Shown piece by piece: positions 1 through 10,315 of a stretch of DNA of 29,445 bases. The position numbers and the translations under genes were made by a program. Within the stretch, counting starts at the first letter, position 1. Each line of letters opens with the position of its first letter. Under the pieces are notes generated by a model. It did not search any database and had not been told where the DNA came from. It saw only the letters and a program-made list of their open reading frames with translations. The stretch is from Priapulus caudatus (Eukaryota; Priapulida; Priapulimorpha; Priapulimorphida; Priapulidae), in contig NW_014577855.1 of NCBI RefSeq assembly GCF_000485595.1, positions 1 through 29,445 on the forward strand, written 5' to 3'.

Positions 1-39
<39 letters not shown>

Positions 40-59
40 CACACGCACACACACGGCAA
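1..59. repeat. GCAC/CA microsatellite at window edge
   Basis: The window opens with about ten GCAC units that turn into CA-rich sequence ending near base 54. The related position upstream of the second copy of block A (about 24140-24155) has only a short GC/CA-rich stretch, so the array has a different length or was lost there. Confidence 0.95.
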
Positions 60-1163
60 TCAGCAGAGCGTCCCGTTGCGCAACCATGCGTGTGTATACG
101 TGTCGCCAGATTACTGTGTTATTACTATGCAATATTCGGTCTATCGGACCTTCAGTCTATACGGATGACCCCATTGCCCGGGGGCCTGAGAATGCAAAAT
201 ACGTCGGTGCTCTCATACCGAAGGCGGCTTTTGGGCGATGGGGCATGTTTTAATGGCGTGCTGGATACGTTTTCCAACACTAATTCCAATTACTTGGCAC
301 CTAACGTACGTTCATTACCGAGTGCTCAATGTTTATTACGACAAGCGCAAAAATTAATGGGTCCAGCACAAGTCAGCTCACTACATGGCTGTAGCAGAGA
401 TTTCATTTTCCCTGGCCCACACCACGGCGTTAAGCCTGCGGCGACTCCTGTTGACGAGTCGGTCGGTGTCGCCGACGGCGCCCTCTAGGAGATGCGGCGT
501 GATTTTTAGCATGGCGGAGGACGAAGGCGGAGTCGTAGGTGCGAGGGTGACGCTTGCTCAAGCTGCTTGCTTGGTTGCGCCCGCCTCAGGGCAGGCGCCG
601 CCGCTACGCTACACGCTAGTAGCCTAGTCGTGCTAGTGGTGCTGGTGGTGGGGTGGGGGGCATTTCACACACATCTAGGTGCAGTCGGGTTGCCACGTTC
701 GTTCACTTGTTTTCACGGAACGGGGAGTGACCCGTGACTGTACGACTAATGTAGTCTTGCTGATTTTGGTTTGGTCTGTTTAAAAAGGGAGAAATCGGCT
801 CGCCACAGCTACAGATACATGTGGCGTGATCGCGGCTGTCCTTTCTCCAACAGGAAGCGCTCACGTGCCGCAGCCAGCTGTGCTATCAAGCAACGTGGTG
901 TTAGAGACAGAACACTTTTAGCCAGCGAGTATTCCGGTTCCGGTACCGGTACTGGGTGCAACGTCACTTCTAGTGCTATGCAGATGGACGCATAGTTCTA
1001 CTGAACGCTATCGGAGCGTAAATTTAATATTGACGGGGACCATCTATAAATACATATGTAAACAAATACATATGTTGGTAAAAGTATAGATATATACAAA
1101 CACATGTGGTTTTACAGTTGGTTAGTGCACATGGTACTACTTCTAGCAGTAGCTTGTTTAAGT
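60..1163 (+). repeat. Block A, copy 1 (large direct repeat of 24155-25275)
   Basis: This stretch aligns along its whole length with 24155-25275 in the same orientation. Shared landmarks include a GTCTATCGGACC motif near 140-151, the TGGTTTGGTCTGTTTAAAAA string near 765-785, and the TCTAGCAGTAGC string just before the GT microsatellite. Differences are mostly single-base gains and losses. No open frame is preserved in both copies, so I see no gene. An ATG in good context at about 511 opens a short frame, but the second copy has a shifted version of it. Confidence 0.88.
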
Positions 1164-1165
1164 TG

Positions 1166-1220
<55 letters not shown>

Positions 1221-1340
1221 ATGCGTGCGTGCATGTGTGTGTGTGTGACAGGTGTGGTGTGTGTGTGTGACAGGGTGTGTGTGTGTGTGTGTGTGCGTAC
1301 TGCGTGTGCGTGTGCGTGTGCGTGTGTGTGTGTGTGTGTG
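1164..1340 (+). repeat. GT/GTGC microsatellite at the A-Z joint
   Basis: A compound array of GT and GTGC units with short interruptions. It is the joint between block A and inverted block Z. The matching array in the other A copy (25276-25472) is followed instead by block X'. The long histidine/threonine or cysteine/valine frames across it come from the repeat and are not genes. Confidence 0.95.
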
Positions 1341-1347
1341 CACAAAC

Positions 1348-2692
1348 GATGCCGGAGAATTTGAAGCAACCATTGAGGTATTTTCAATAGCTTATGAAGA
1401 CAACGTGGGCAGTGAAAATGAAGAACCAGTTCTATTGTCATAAGGTAGTGTGATGTATGCATGACACGAAAGTATTTGCTAGCATAGTACTGAGGAAACT
1501 TAGCGTTGGAGCGCATAGGCGGCTTTAAATAAACTGCTCGCATCTCCACTGCACCCAGCGCGCCTGGCCAGTGCTCATCACCCAGCGAAAAAAAAACAAA
1601 TAAATATATCTCAAGCGACGATGCGAACAATCAGCAAATTTTGCAAGCAGTGCAACGAAATGAATACATAGAACCTTGCCGCTGCGGAATGTGGAACTTA
1701 AGCCGAATCGTAATGAATCAAGAATGAGTGAATGGTTGCGAACGCCTGACACGCACCGTACGTACGCCCACTTCGAGACGGCCTTATATACACGGGCTTA
1801 AGGCCGTAAAGCCATATGTATAAGGCGGCTTAAGCGCGTCTTTGAGACTTCGATCACATCGCGTCCTACCCAGCCGGCGTTCCTGACGATTGTCCGTGCT
1901 GGGCAGGTAGTGAATCGCGCGAGTCGACATGTTGATCGAGCGCGTGAGCTGCCGCTACCGTCCCGGCTCCGCCTTCTGAGCTTCGAAATGCAGACCGTGA
2001 ACCACCTTCACCTGCAAACGAGCGAATTTTGGCATGATACGCGAATAGCCCGCATCGCAATGCAAGATTTCAAAAAGGGAAATCATCAAAACAATTCAGC
2101 AGAAAAAAAAAAATTGAAAAAATCGAAGAAAATATTGAAAAATCAGAGAAAAACGAGCAACCGAGGCATAAAGGGCTGCAAATTACAAAACCCGGAAAAA
2201 AATCACGAAAGAAAAAAAGCAAATCGTCTAATCGCAAACAAATTATCGTGGCAGCTTCGGTTCCAGAACGTCTTACCACGTCAAAATCGCACAACCCAAA
2301 ATAACGAAGGAAGAGAAATACGTAAATGAAGCAGCAGCTCCCTATACTGAACCACGGAACATTTCGGTGATTGGATCCTGTCTGAATAATTCTGTATGTT
2401 TAATTAAATTGACTACGCGTCACCGAATTTCTATGGTGTAAATTGTAACAAAATTTGTTGCAAATGTTGTTTAAACATAAAAGTAAGTACTAATGGACAG
2501 ACTATATCCTCAAAATTTTTACCTGAATGATTGTTTTCACTAATTAAAAATCCAAAACTAGAGTCCGCAGAGCCCTGGGCTCATCCGAGGTCTGTTGCTA
2601 TGGTTATAAACGTAACATTAAGTCGGCGTAGTGACACCTTGTAGGCGCAGATACTGCAGATAAACGCAGTGCGTACACCTCATTTCAGCAAC
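1348..2692 (-). repeat. Block Z, inverted copy of 20529-21893
   Basis: The reverse complement of 20529-21893 matches this stretch end to end, from GGAGAATTTGAA near 1352 to TTTCAGCAA near 2682-2690. It includes an A-rich middle (about 2100-2220) and two GGCCTTATA-type motifs near 1780-1830. A 139-codon frame at 1910-2329 is lysine-rich because of the A-tracts and is not preserved in the other copy, so it is not taken as a gene. This copy also carries the empty site of the 481-bp MITE (about 1482-1487). Confidence 0.9.
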
Positions 2693-2924
2693 GCTTCTGC
2701 ATTCTGCATACCTCCCAAATCCGCAATTGTTTGATACAAATCGCGTGCCTGAAACTCCTGTTTCATGTGCATGTTGTGACCGCCTAAGCATCTAACCCTA
2801 ATTAAAAAAAAAAATTTATATGTTAAAACTTATTTTTGATTATAAATGTGTAAAAAATCATGTAAATATTGCGTAATGGAAGAAATGTTAAAATGGATAA
2901 AGATAGAAAAATACACGAAAACAG
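2693..2924. other. A+T-rich spacer, no gene seen
   Basis: This stretch contains an A-run near 2804-2814 and AT-rich DNA. It contains no frame of interest and has no recognised repeat partner in the window. Confidence 0.6.
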
Positions 2925-3060
2925 TAAATACTAAACAAGAGCCGCAGACGCCTGGCCAATCTGAGGTCTGTCTAAACCATATAACGTAAAAATTCAGTCG
3001 TGCGTATACCACATTGTAGCCAGATAATGCAAGGACACGCTGTGCTACACATCATTGTAG
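2925..3060 (+). repeat. Diverged second copy of the block Z end
   Basis: The order of short matches follows 2560-2680: GCCGCAGA, a CTGAGGTCTGT string, an ATAACGTAA string, CAGTCG, a TTGTAG(C/G)C string, and a final GTGCTACAC versus GTGCGTACAC. Divergence is much greater than between the two main Z copies, so this is an older duplication. Confidence 0.6.
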
Positions 3061-3085
3061 GACACGCCCCACGGTATCGCAGATG

Positions 3086-3180
3086 GAGGGTAGGGGAGTG
3101 GGGGAGGGGGTGGGGAAGGTGGGGAAGGGGCGGGGGAGGGTGGGGGAGGGCGGACAGGGGGAACGGTGGGGGAGGGCCTA
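3086..3180 (+). other. G-rich tract with quadruplex-forming potential
   Basis: Over about 95 bases the plus strand carries more than a dozen runs of three or more G separated by short loops of T, A or C. This exceeds the G3N1-7 pattern needed for several quadruplexes. It lies directly before the first copy of repeat family C. Confidence 0.85.
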
Positions 3181-3204
3181 TAAGCAAAAGCAGTTCACTC
3201 CTGT

Positions 3205-3820
3205 TAAAGTCACAAATCCATGTTTAAACCCTACCTCCTGAGGGTCAAAAGTTATTCCGACCACTTACCGCTCTTCGCATGTCAGCGATAGGGACCTTAT
3301 CATGGTCCTATTCAATATAAGCCTATAAAATGCAGTCACCGGCTGAAGGACAAAAAAGTTTTTCAACTCGCTCCGTCAGACCCCATGTTCCATCAGAAAA
3401 ATGTCTAACATCTTGCCCTGGCCCTATTGACCTTTGACCCTGTACCTCCAATCGGACCACAGTAAGGTTTTCCTACCATACTATAACACCGAACTATCAC
3501 GAGCCTAGGTCGACCGTTTAGATTTGTGCCGCAATTCAGCATTTCCTACCTATAGCCTTAAGTTAAGGAGGGAATGTTCCCACCCTTCTTTTACACCTCT
3601 GACCTTTGACCTTTGACCCCCACCTCGACATCCCAACTCGTTTGACAGCTCCCCCCCCCGACGTCGCCGAAATCGTGACGTTACGCTCGACGGTTAGATT
3701 TGTGCCCAACGTTGACGGCACGGACGCCGACGCACGGACGGACGGAACACGGACGACAGCACGACGGATCACGTGCGATTCTACAAAGCTGCATCTGACA
3801 TTCAATAGCTAAAAATCAGA
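3205..3820 (+). repeat. Dispersed repeat family C, intact copy
   Basis: Reference copy of the family. Its landmarks in order are: CATGTTTAAACCCT, GAGGGTCAAAAG, AAAGTTTTTCAA, a GACCTTTGACC motif, CCTAGGTCGACCG, TTAAGGAGGGAATGTTCCC, a second GACCTTTGACC cluster, a C-run, and GCTAAAAA at the end. The other copies at 3905-8755 and 11195-12927 keep this order with insertions. No reading frame is shared between copies. The superfamily is not recognised. Confidence 0.85.
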
Positions 3821-3904
3821 TGGACGATCCAACAACATTTGCAGCCGTGTTTGCTATTCAGGCTTATAGGGTTTCTAGATTATGGGATGTGCCACGAAAT
3901 ATAC

Positions 3905-4210
3905 AACACTGACATCATTCGAGCAGTTTCAGGATCCATGTTAACCGATCCCCGAAGGGTCAAAAGCTTAGTCAGACAGCTACCTTCGCACGTACAGTGG
4001 AAAAGCACTATTTCATGGTCCTGCTTTCAATAAAGTGATAAAAATGGTAGTCAGGCTGAAACAAGAGTTTCCACTCTGCCATTAGCCATGGCTCGCAAAA
4101 TGTCTGATATCTGACTCTTTTCCCGCCACCTGCCCCGCCCTTTGACCTGTGCCGTTCAATTTCGCACTGGTGATGGTTTCCGCCCCAATCACAGGGGTCA
4201 GTCACACTAT
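3905..4210 (+). repeat. Repeat family C, second copy, left part
   Basis: This matches the first half of the reference copy (CCATGTTAACC, AAGGGTCAAAAG, GGCTGAAACAA, a CTTTGACCTGTG motif, GTGATGGTTTCC). The match stops where the 3.8-kb transposon starts and resumes after it at about 7993-8004. Confidence 0.8.
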
Positions 4211-5091
4211 ATAGTCGCGGTGAGCCAAACCCTGATTTTCGGCCGAACCCCCCTGCACGTGAGAGTAAAATTTTTTTCTTTGCTGATTTCGTAGACTAGG
4301 TGGTTGGGTCTTCCACTTCTAGGTGGACAACGCCGTCACCCGGCTGAGAAATTTTCGTGTGATTACCCTTTTGTGTGAGAGCGTCCACTCAAAAATTGGC
4401 GAAAAATTAGGGTGGGGAAACCAAAAAGTCACTAAAATCTTTGTTTAGTAAAGCGTAATGGAGTCATGTGATCCAGTCAGAAATGTGTATTAAGAGCTCT
4501 TTCTAATGATAGTTGAATAATGAGGTCACAAGGTTCAAAAGGTTCACCAATTTGTGACCTTCCTGCGAACTTGAAGTAATCGCTTTTAGCACCCCCTGCC
4601 TTCGGCCAAGAACAGGCTCTAATTGTGCTTTTTAACACCCTAATTTGTTCAATGGAGATGCCCTGCTATCATTAAACCACCCATGTTCAAATATGTAAAT
4701 TGTTGAAACCAAAGCTATTACAAAAGAAAGACAATGATACTGTTGGCTAGAATATAGCTGTTTTTTATTACCGGCAAAGTTGGATAACGCTTGACGTTAA
4801 AAAAAGTACAGATCTGTCCGATCTAAGACACCCACGCTCCACCACATATTGCAATGGGGAATCAAGAGGCTTAGTCCTAGAACCAGATTGTGGCATAATT
4901 TGGCCAACTACAGTTTAAAGGTGCATACAGGTACCAGTTAGCTAACTGGTCAGTTGTTTCGTATGAACTGACTGGCATCATTGTGAAATAACCAGCCCAT
5001 AGGTAGCTCCCATATACTTCGTTTTTTTAAAAACAAATTTCTCCATTAAACTTTGATGCTCATGTCAATGTTGGCACTACGTCTACTATTG
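4211..5091 (+). repeat. Left inverted terminal repeat of the 3.8-kb transposon
   Basis: It pairs with 7083-7992 in inverted orientation. Shared strings include CTCAAAAATTGG, CGAAAAATTAGG, GATAGTTGAATAATGAGGTC, GGCCAAGAA, GGAGATGCC, AGATCTGTC, CCACCACATATTG, GTACCAGTTA and TGTTGGCACT. Numerous substitutions and small gaps separate the arms, so the insertion is not recent. Confidence 0.9.
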
Positions 5092-5176
5092 TCTAGCGAA
5101 TAAAATGATGGTATCCCATTTTTGTAAAGTCTTTCAGTTCCCAACTCTAACCATCAGCCCGCTCTAGAAACAATCT

Positions 5177-5535
5177 ATGGCTGACAAGGCACAAAACATC
5201 GTATCGCCGCAGAAAGCTAGAGATTCATTGACCCGCATGGACGTCTCAAAACCAGCCCAGGGTAAGGATCGAGTGAATATCGTAAATTAAAGCTGGCAAT
5301 ATCTGGCAAGAAAGCTGCAGGTCAATTGTCCAGAACTGCCGTCATGATTGGAAAGAAACAGATGGAGGATTTGAAAACAAAATGCCAGACGGTTTATGGA
5401 ACCATTTCCCAAAGAAGTGTTTATTACAATGACTGTGAGGACGCAGGGAGTATTCCATTGGGACAACAAATTACGGAACTAAATGCCATTATGCACGGGG
5501 TGCTGCTGCATCCTAGTTCCGGCGGGAATATGTGA
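5177..5535 (+). pseudogene. Transposon coding remnant, N-terminal part (two frames)
   Basis: A start at 5177 opens a 37-residue frame beginning MADKAQNIVSPQKARD that ends at 5290. The reading then continues one frame over, without a start codon of its own, from about 5266 to 5535. That second stretch of roughly 90 residues has ordinary mixed composition (for example KKQMEDLKTKCQTVYG and GQQITELNAIMHG), unlike the low-complexity frames elsewhere. It lies just inside the left inverted repeat, where a transposon-encoded protein would start. The arrangement suggests one gene broken by a small insertion or deletion. I do not recognise a domain. Confidence 0.5.
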
Positions 5536-6340
5536 TTATTCAGCATGGTCCTCCCCATGTAACTGTGCACCTACGGAAGGGACAAGTGCAACATCGATGT
5601 TTACCACTGATGGATGTAGATTGCCACAAACAAATCACAGCTAAATGAAGAGTACCCAAGTAAATGTTATGCGAGTAGAAAAAACTAGGCAGACTGATGT
5701 GACTGGTTGATCAGACGGTTCTGCTTTGCTTGGGTGAGTGCCACTGGCGACGAGGCTGGACAGTTGAGGATTAATGTGTGCGAAGAGATGTGAAGAAACC
5801 TATCAAGGAGACTTGAAGGATATGAGGTGTACTAGTATGCCGAAGCCATTACAGAGATTTTAGCACGAATCTTGCCGAGGAGGAAGAAGCGCCCGCGCCA
5901 GTAGATCTTTTCATCTCAAAGGCTCGAAGATCAACCCTGCCAGCCCAGAAAGTTGGACCTGACTGTAACTGAAGACAGCAAGAAACAATCATCCAATCAC
6001 TATGACTGAAACTGTCTCAGGACAGGATCTCCACACAAACAGCAACCGGCATATCACAAGCAGTTATCAGCAGGCAGAAAGCAACACGCCAACTTGAAAT
6101 TCAAAGATGGATCGAGAAGACGGTCAGTGACCTCGAACAACGACCCATAGAGGAATTGCGGACAAATATTATGTCCAACAGATATTGCGGTGCAGTAGAG
6201 AAGGGAACATTACAGTGGATGTCTATGACCACTAGATGTGTTTGTGCCTAACTAGTCTACTATTATGATCGAAGTGGACCTCAAAAGTCCCAGTATCATG
6301 GAAACACCAAGTGAAAGGTAGGACGGGGTTGATGACATTG
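5536..6340. other. Interior of the 3.8-kb transposon, frames broken
   Basis: Only short frames remain. The plus strand has fragments with coding-like composition (for example EEEEAPAPVDLFISKARR near 5875-5930), but stops interrupt all frames. It probably joins the two better-preserved remnants on either side. Confidence 0.45.
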
Positions 6341-7014
6341 TGAGACAGCAAAAAAAACACCCAGATGATCGTCAAAATCTCCTTCAAGCTCAGCGCCCTT
6401 TCAGGTTGCGACCGGTTGCCACATACTCGAATTGTAAAGATAACTGTAATCAGAGTCCTTAGGCTGGCCACACCTTGTCTGCAGTTGGTGACGAACTGCT
6501 GGAATTTGCTGATGTCTACAACCAAAGGCCAACAACATTCGTATCTAGCTTGCTATGGCAAGAAAAATCTGTGGACAATGTCACAGTTCCATTCAGCTTG
6601 GCTGCTAAAAATGGGCCAAGGGCGTAGCCGTCGTCTCCCAAACCTATGTTTCACATGCCAGCCTACTGACTGAAGCATTCTAAAAATGTAAAACGTGCAC
6701 ACTACCGAAGCCATTCTTTGGCGATCACTCAGGAAAAGCAATCCTGCCCTCTGTTGACCCAGAGGAATTGGATGGATGAAGGAAAAGGACACCAAAGACA
6801 ACTCACAACCATGCACGCTTCCAGGAAATGCCTTTTGTGCGCCCCAGAAATATCGCCTCGCTTGATGAAATGTGGTTTGTTCGGTGATCGTCCATGGCTC
6901 AAGAAATGTTCATGCAAAGATTTGGTTCAGCTTACCAAATGCACACATGTTTTGTGCTTGCTACAGCATTGGTTGTCTAAGAGAGGGCTGATGCGTTAGA
7001 GGCTGGAACTGAAG
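6341..7014 (+). pseudogene. Transposon coding remnant, C-terminal part with ALSGCD motif
   Basis: A frame at 6365-6673 contains ALSGCD at about residues 11-16. A motif of the type A-L-[TS]-G-C-D is, as I recall, common in large invertebrate transposon-associated proteins that have a PIN/XPG-nuclease-like fold. Further on, in another frame near 6695-6760, is a W-R-S...N-P-A-L stretch, and near 6820-6960 there is a cysteine-rich stretch (CLLC, then KKCSCKD). The order GCD motif, tryptophan-proline stretch, cysteine-rich tail fits that type of protein. The reading changes frame several times and meets stops, so this is a broken gene. The assignment rests on recall of motifs, not on a search. Confidence 0.35.
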
Positions 7015-7082
7015 TTTGCTCGTGTCCGGGTGGTGGTCCACTTTTACCAAAATGGGCTACCATATCTTAGTCGCCTGAAGAT

Positions 7083-7992
7083 CAATAGTAGAGCGAGTGC
7101 CAACATTTGACATAGAGCATGCGCTAGTTTATGAAATATCAAAGTATTAATGAAATTCATTTTAAAAAAAAACGAAATAATAACTGAGGCTACCTATGGA
7201 CCTGGTTATTTAAAATGATGCCCAGTCAGTTCATCAAACACATACGGGACTGCAGTTAACTGGTACTTGTAATGAGCCTTATGACGCCTGCAAGTTTGGC
7301 AACAAATATGCAAAAATTCTAAGACTAAGTCTTCTTGGACTTTCCCCATTTGTCAATATGTGGTGGGAGCAAATGGTTGCTATAGATCGACAGATCTGAT
7401 TATGTAAGCCGTATCAACTTGGGTAAAATAAAAACAGCTAATTAGCACAATCAGCTTGTCTTTCCTTGTAATAGGTTGGTCATACATCATATAGTTTGAA
7501 ACATTGGGCAGTTTTAAAATGTATGAGCAGGCATCTCCTTGAACAAAAATTTAGGGGAAATAGCACCATTAAAGAGGGCCTGTTTCTTGGCCATAGGCAG
7601 GGGTGGCTTAAAAGCAATATTCAAGATTTTCGAAGAAAGGTCAAAAATTGGGTGACTCATTTTAACGCCTAGTGACCTCATTATTCAACTATCAACTTAG
7701 AAAGAGGCTCATTAATACCGAACAATTTGAGTGGTACACATGAATGCCATAGCTTTAAAAACAACAGATCTAGTAGGAACTTTTGTTTTCACGCCACCCC
7801 TAATTTTTCGCCCAATTTTTGAGTTGTACGCTCTCAACACAAAAAGGTTAATACAGAAAATTGCTCAAGGGTGACGGGTGGTCATCCAGGCCTGGAAAGT
7901 GAAGAACGCAACACCTTAAGTCTAGCAAGAATCAGCTAGAGAAAAAACTTTAAACTCTGCAGGCAGTATGACGGCCCATGCTCCCGGACTAG
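7083..7992 (-). repeat. Right inverted terminal repeat of the 3.8-kb transposon
   Basis: The reverse complement of the left arm 4211-5091, somewhat longer through small insertions. The outer ends align as TATAGTC (left) and CTAGTC (right, read in reverse). Confidence 0.9.
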
Positions 7993-8223
7993 AATACACC
8001 TAATTTAAGAAGCACCATCAGGTCGAGCGTTAAGATTTTGCGCGCAATTCCGTATTTCCTGCCTATATAATCTAAAGTTAAGAGGAAATATTCCCCTTGC
8101 CGTTTTACACATTCTGACCTTTGACGCCCGGCAAATTTGTCATCCTGAGTTCCTTTTCACGATTCCCCACCCGGACGTCGCCGAAAATAGCGTGGACCGT
8201 AGTGAGGCGGTTTAAGATTTGTG
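7993..8223 (+). repeat. Repeat family C, second copy, middle part
   Basis: It picks up family C just after the transposon: CAGGTCGAGCGTTAAGATTT, GCAATTCCGTATTTCCTGCC, TAAAGTTAAGAGGAAATATT, TCTGACCTTTGACG and GACGTCGCCGAAAA match the reference copy in order. Confidence 0.8.
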
Positions 8224-8653
8224 AACCCGCTCGCAGTCATAATACGGACTAAGGCGCAAAGTGATTGTTTGAGTTGAGTCACGCACACAATGGTCCATGC
8301 TGAAAATACCTACCTGGACATAAATAAGTTCCTAAAGATGCAATATTTAATCCAGATATATAGGTTCAGCATATCTCTAGATTATTATGGTCATTTTTTA
8401 ATTTTATTTTTAATCGCTCAACCCCCGACTGGCGCCCTTACCAGGAAACCTTTATGCCTCAAAGCCTGCAATATTCCGCGAATAAGTCGGTTCGCGATCT
8501 TCAATTGCTGTAGATCGTCATTCTTTAGATCATAAGCCAATATTATATATAATTTTACAAACGTAAATAAATGATCCTATTCAGATATGCACATCAAACT
8601 CAAATTTTTAAAGAATTTCCTACTTAATCCTGTTTCTGGCTGGACGGTCAAAC
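8224..8653. other. ~430-bp insertion inside repeat C, unknown type
   Basis: The match to family C breaks here and resumes at 8654. The seven bases ATTTGTG lie at both borders (8217-8223 and 8654-8660), which could be a target-site duplication. No inverted ends are visible. The insert is A+T-rich in its second half and has no gene. Confidence 0.45.
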
Positions 8654-8755
8654 ATTTGTGGCCGCAACGTTACGGAACGGACGCACCGCACGCACGATCA
8701 TGGAGCTGAGTTCACAAGCTGCATGCACACTACGTCAGGATGAGGCTAAAAAAAC
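8654..8755 (+). repeat. Repeat family C, second copy, right end
   Basis: GCCGCAACGTTACGGAACGG, CACGCACGATCA, AAGCTGCAT and GGCTAAAAA match the last part of the reference copy (about 3700-3815). Confidence 0.7.
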
Positions 8756-8800
8756 CTGGTGATTGATATAATTCAGGGTTCTCCCAAAATGAAATAGAAC

Positions 8801-8846
8801 AGGGGAAGGGGAAAGGGGGGGGGAGGGGAAGCGGGAAACTAGGGGG
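8801..8846 (+). other. Short G-rich tract
   Basis: Six runs of at least three G in 46 bases, including a 9-10 G run across the 8814-8823 region. It can in principle form a quadruplex, and it follows the end of the second repeat C copy. Confidence 0.7.
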
Positions 8847-8849
8847 TCC

Positions 8850-9255
8850 GGGCCTGGTCGAATGGAATTCTTGTCCGAGGTGGCCCCTCAATGTGCCAAG
8901 TGAACCGCAAGCTATGGCAATTGGCAGCAGCCTCCAAAAAAGCTGACTGCAACGTCGAGCTGTTACTCATGTGAGTTTTTTGACTAATGGCGCATGGTGA
9001 ACTGTCAAAAGAGCTCTCTGCTGGTGCTTTAGCAAGAGGCGTGACCAGACAAATTCAGCAGCGAGAGCAGCACAAGTGTGCTTTTGTTACTGATCGCAAA
9101 ATGGCGGCATCAAACAAACGATTCGATTCCACATGTCAAACTTTATTGTAGTGGAATTTAAGTCGGGCGCGAGGTAATTTAAACTGGCGCAACGATTGCA
9201 AAATGGGGGGGGGGAGTTTCGCCAAACGAGGCGCAGCGCATGCACGGTTTGCCGC
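8850..9255 (+). repeat. Partial copy of block X with internal deletion
   Basis: 8860-9130 matches 25920-26150 and the reverse complement of 17680-17930 (GGAATTCTTG, GCAGCAGC, AAAGCTGAC, GTTACTGATCGCAAAATGG). The stretch 9180-9250 then jumps to the part around 26820-26900 (GGCGCAACGATTG, a G-run, CAAACGAGGCG). About 650 bp present between these two points in block X' are missing here. Confidence 0.75.
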
Positions 9256-9680
9256 AACGTAGGGAGAGGCCTGATATTATCACGACATTATATGCTTGCT
9301 ATGGCTATGTATGATCACAAGTGTTTGTTTCAACACTGCGAATGGAATGCAAAATAAGAAGGTAAGATGCAGGCAATTTAAACATAAGCAAGTGCCGCAG
9401 AGCGACAGCGCGGCTCACCTGACAGTCAGAGTGTTCTGATGCTAAACTCACTGGCAAATCCGAATCGTAATGCAAGAGCAACCCTCCAATCGGCCGAGAG
9501 CGTTCGCTCTCCTCGTTGTCTCTGCATCATCTTTCTCATTACGCTCTCTCTTCCCTTCGTCGCTCCTCGCATCTCCCTGCTCGTCTGCATCGCTGCGATC
9601 ACAGCTCTCTCCATCTTCTCCTCTCATCTCTCGCTCGATTCACGGCATGCTCATGTGCGGCCGCAGGCATGGGGGCCGAC
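9256..9680. other. No gene or repeat recognised
   Basis: Ordinary mixed sequence. CT-richness rises gradually from about 9500 towards the pyrimidine tract that follows. Confidence 0.5.
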
Positions 9681-10315
9681 GGTCTCGACTCTCTCTCTGT
9701 CTCTGTCTCTCTCTCTTTTGGCTCTAGTCCTTACCTTCACTGCTCATCTCCTTGCTCTCTCTCGCCTTCAACTGCTCTCATCTCCCCTCTCTCCGGTCTC
9801 TCTCGCTCGCTCACACTGCACTCTCCTGCGTTGTCTTCTCTCTTTCTTGCCGGTTGTCCTTCTCTTTTTCTCTCTCTCGTCATCTCTCTTTCTCCTCACA
9901 TCTTTCGGCGCTCTCTCTTCTCTCTCTCTCTCTCTGCTCATCTTCTCCTCTCTCTCTCTTCATTGTCTCTCTTTCTCTCTCTCTCTCATCCGCGACTCTC
10001 TCTCTCTCCTCTGTCCCTCTGCTCTCTCTCCCTCTCACATCTATCAGCTCTCTCTCATATCTTCCTCTGCGCTTTTCTCTCTCCCTCACTCTTTCTCTCT
10101 TTCCGCGTCTCTCCTCTCTCCTTCTCCTCCCTCTTTTTCCTCTCTCTTTCTCTCCGTAGCGCTCATCTCTCTCTCTTTCCTCTCTCACTCTCTCTCTTCT
10201 TAGCCCCCCTCGCTCTCGTCTTCTCCCTCTCTCTCCGCGCGCGTCATCTCTCTCTCTCTCTCAACATCTCTTGCCCCTCGCTCTCTGCTCTCCCTCTCTC
10301 TCGATTTCTCTCTTC
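9681..10315 (+). repeat. CT-rich low-complexity tract
   Basis: About 630 bases dominated by CTCT and TCTC with TTCT and CCCT variants. Several frames stay open across it and would give serine/leucine-rich peptides of up to 352 residues. That is a product of the base composition (and of arginine/glutamate codons on the other strand), so I do not call a gene. Confidence 0.95.

Larger units (their letters stand above)
4211..7992. mobile_element. 3.8-kb DNA transposon with ~0.9-kb inverted terminal repeats, decayed
   Basis: The two ends are long reverse complements of each other (4211-5091 and 7083-7992), separated by about 2 kb of former coding sequence. The element splits a copy of repeat C: the left half of C ends at about 4210 and the right half resumes at about 7993, which supports the boundaries to within some 20 bases. 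I could not fix a target-site duplication. The inner part has several short open frames that change frame (see the pseudogene entries), so it is not active as written. The superfamily is uncertain. Confidence 0.85.

Noticed and set aside
1104-1630. Cysteine/valine and histidine/threonine frames over the GT microsatellite
   Set aside because: Translation of a simple repeat; not kept in the other copy of block A.
1910-2329. 139-codon lysine-rich frame in block Z
   Set aside because: The lysines come from A-tracts, and the inverted partner at 20930-21420 does not keep the frame.
9115-9132. B-box-like GATTCGATTCC
   Set aside because: No A-box or cloverleaf in front of it, and the motif is not preserved in the other block X copies.
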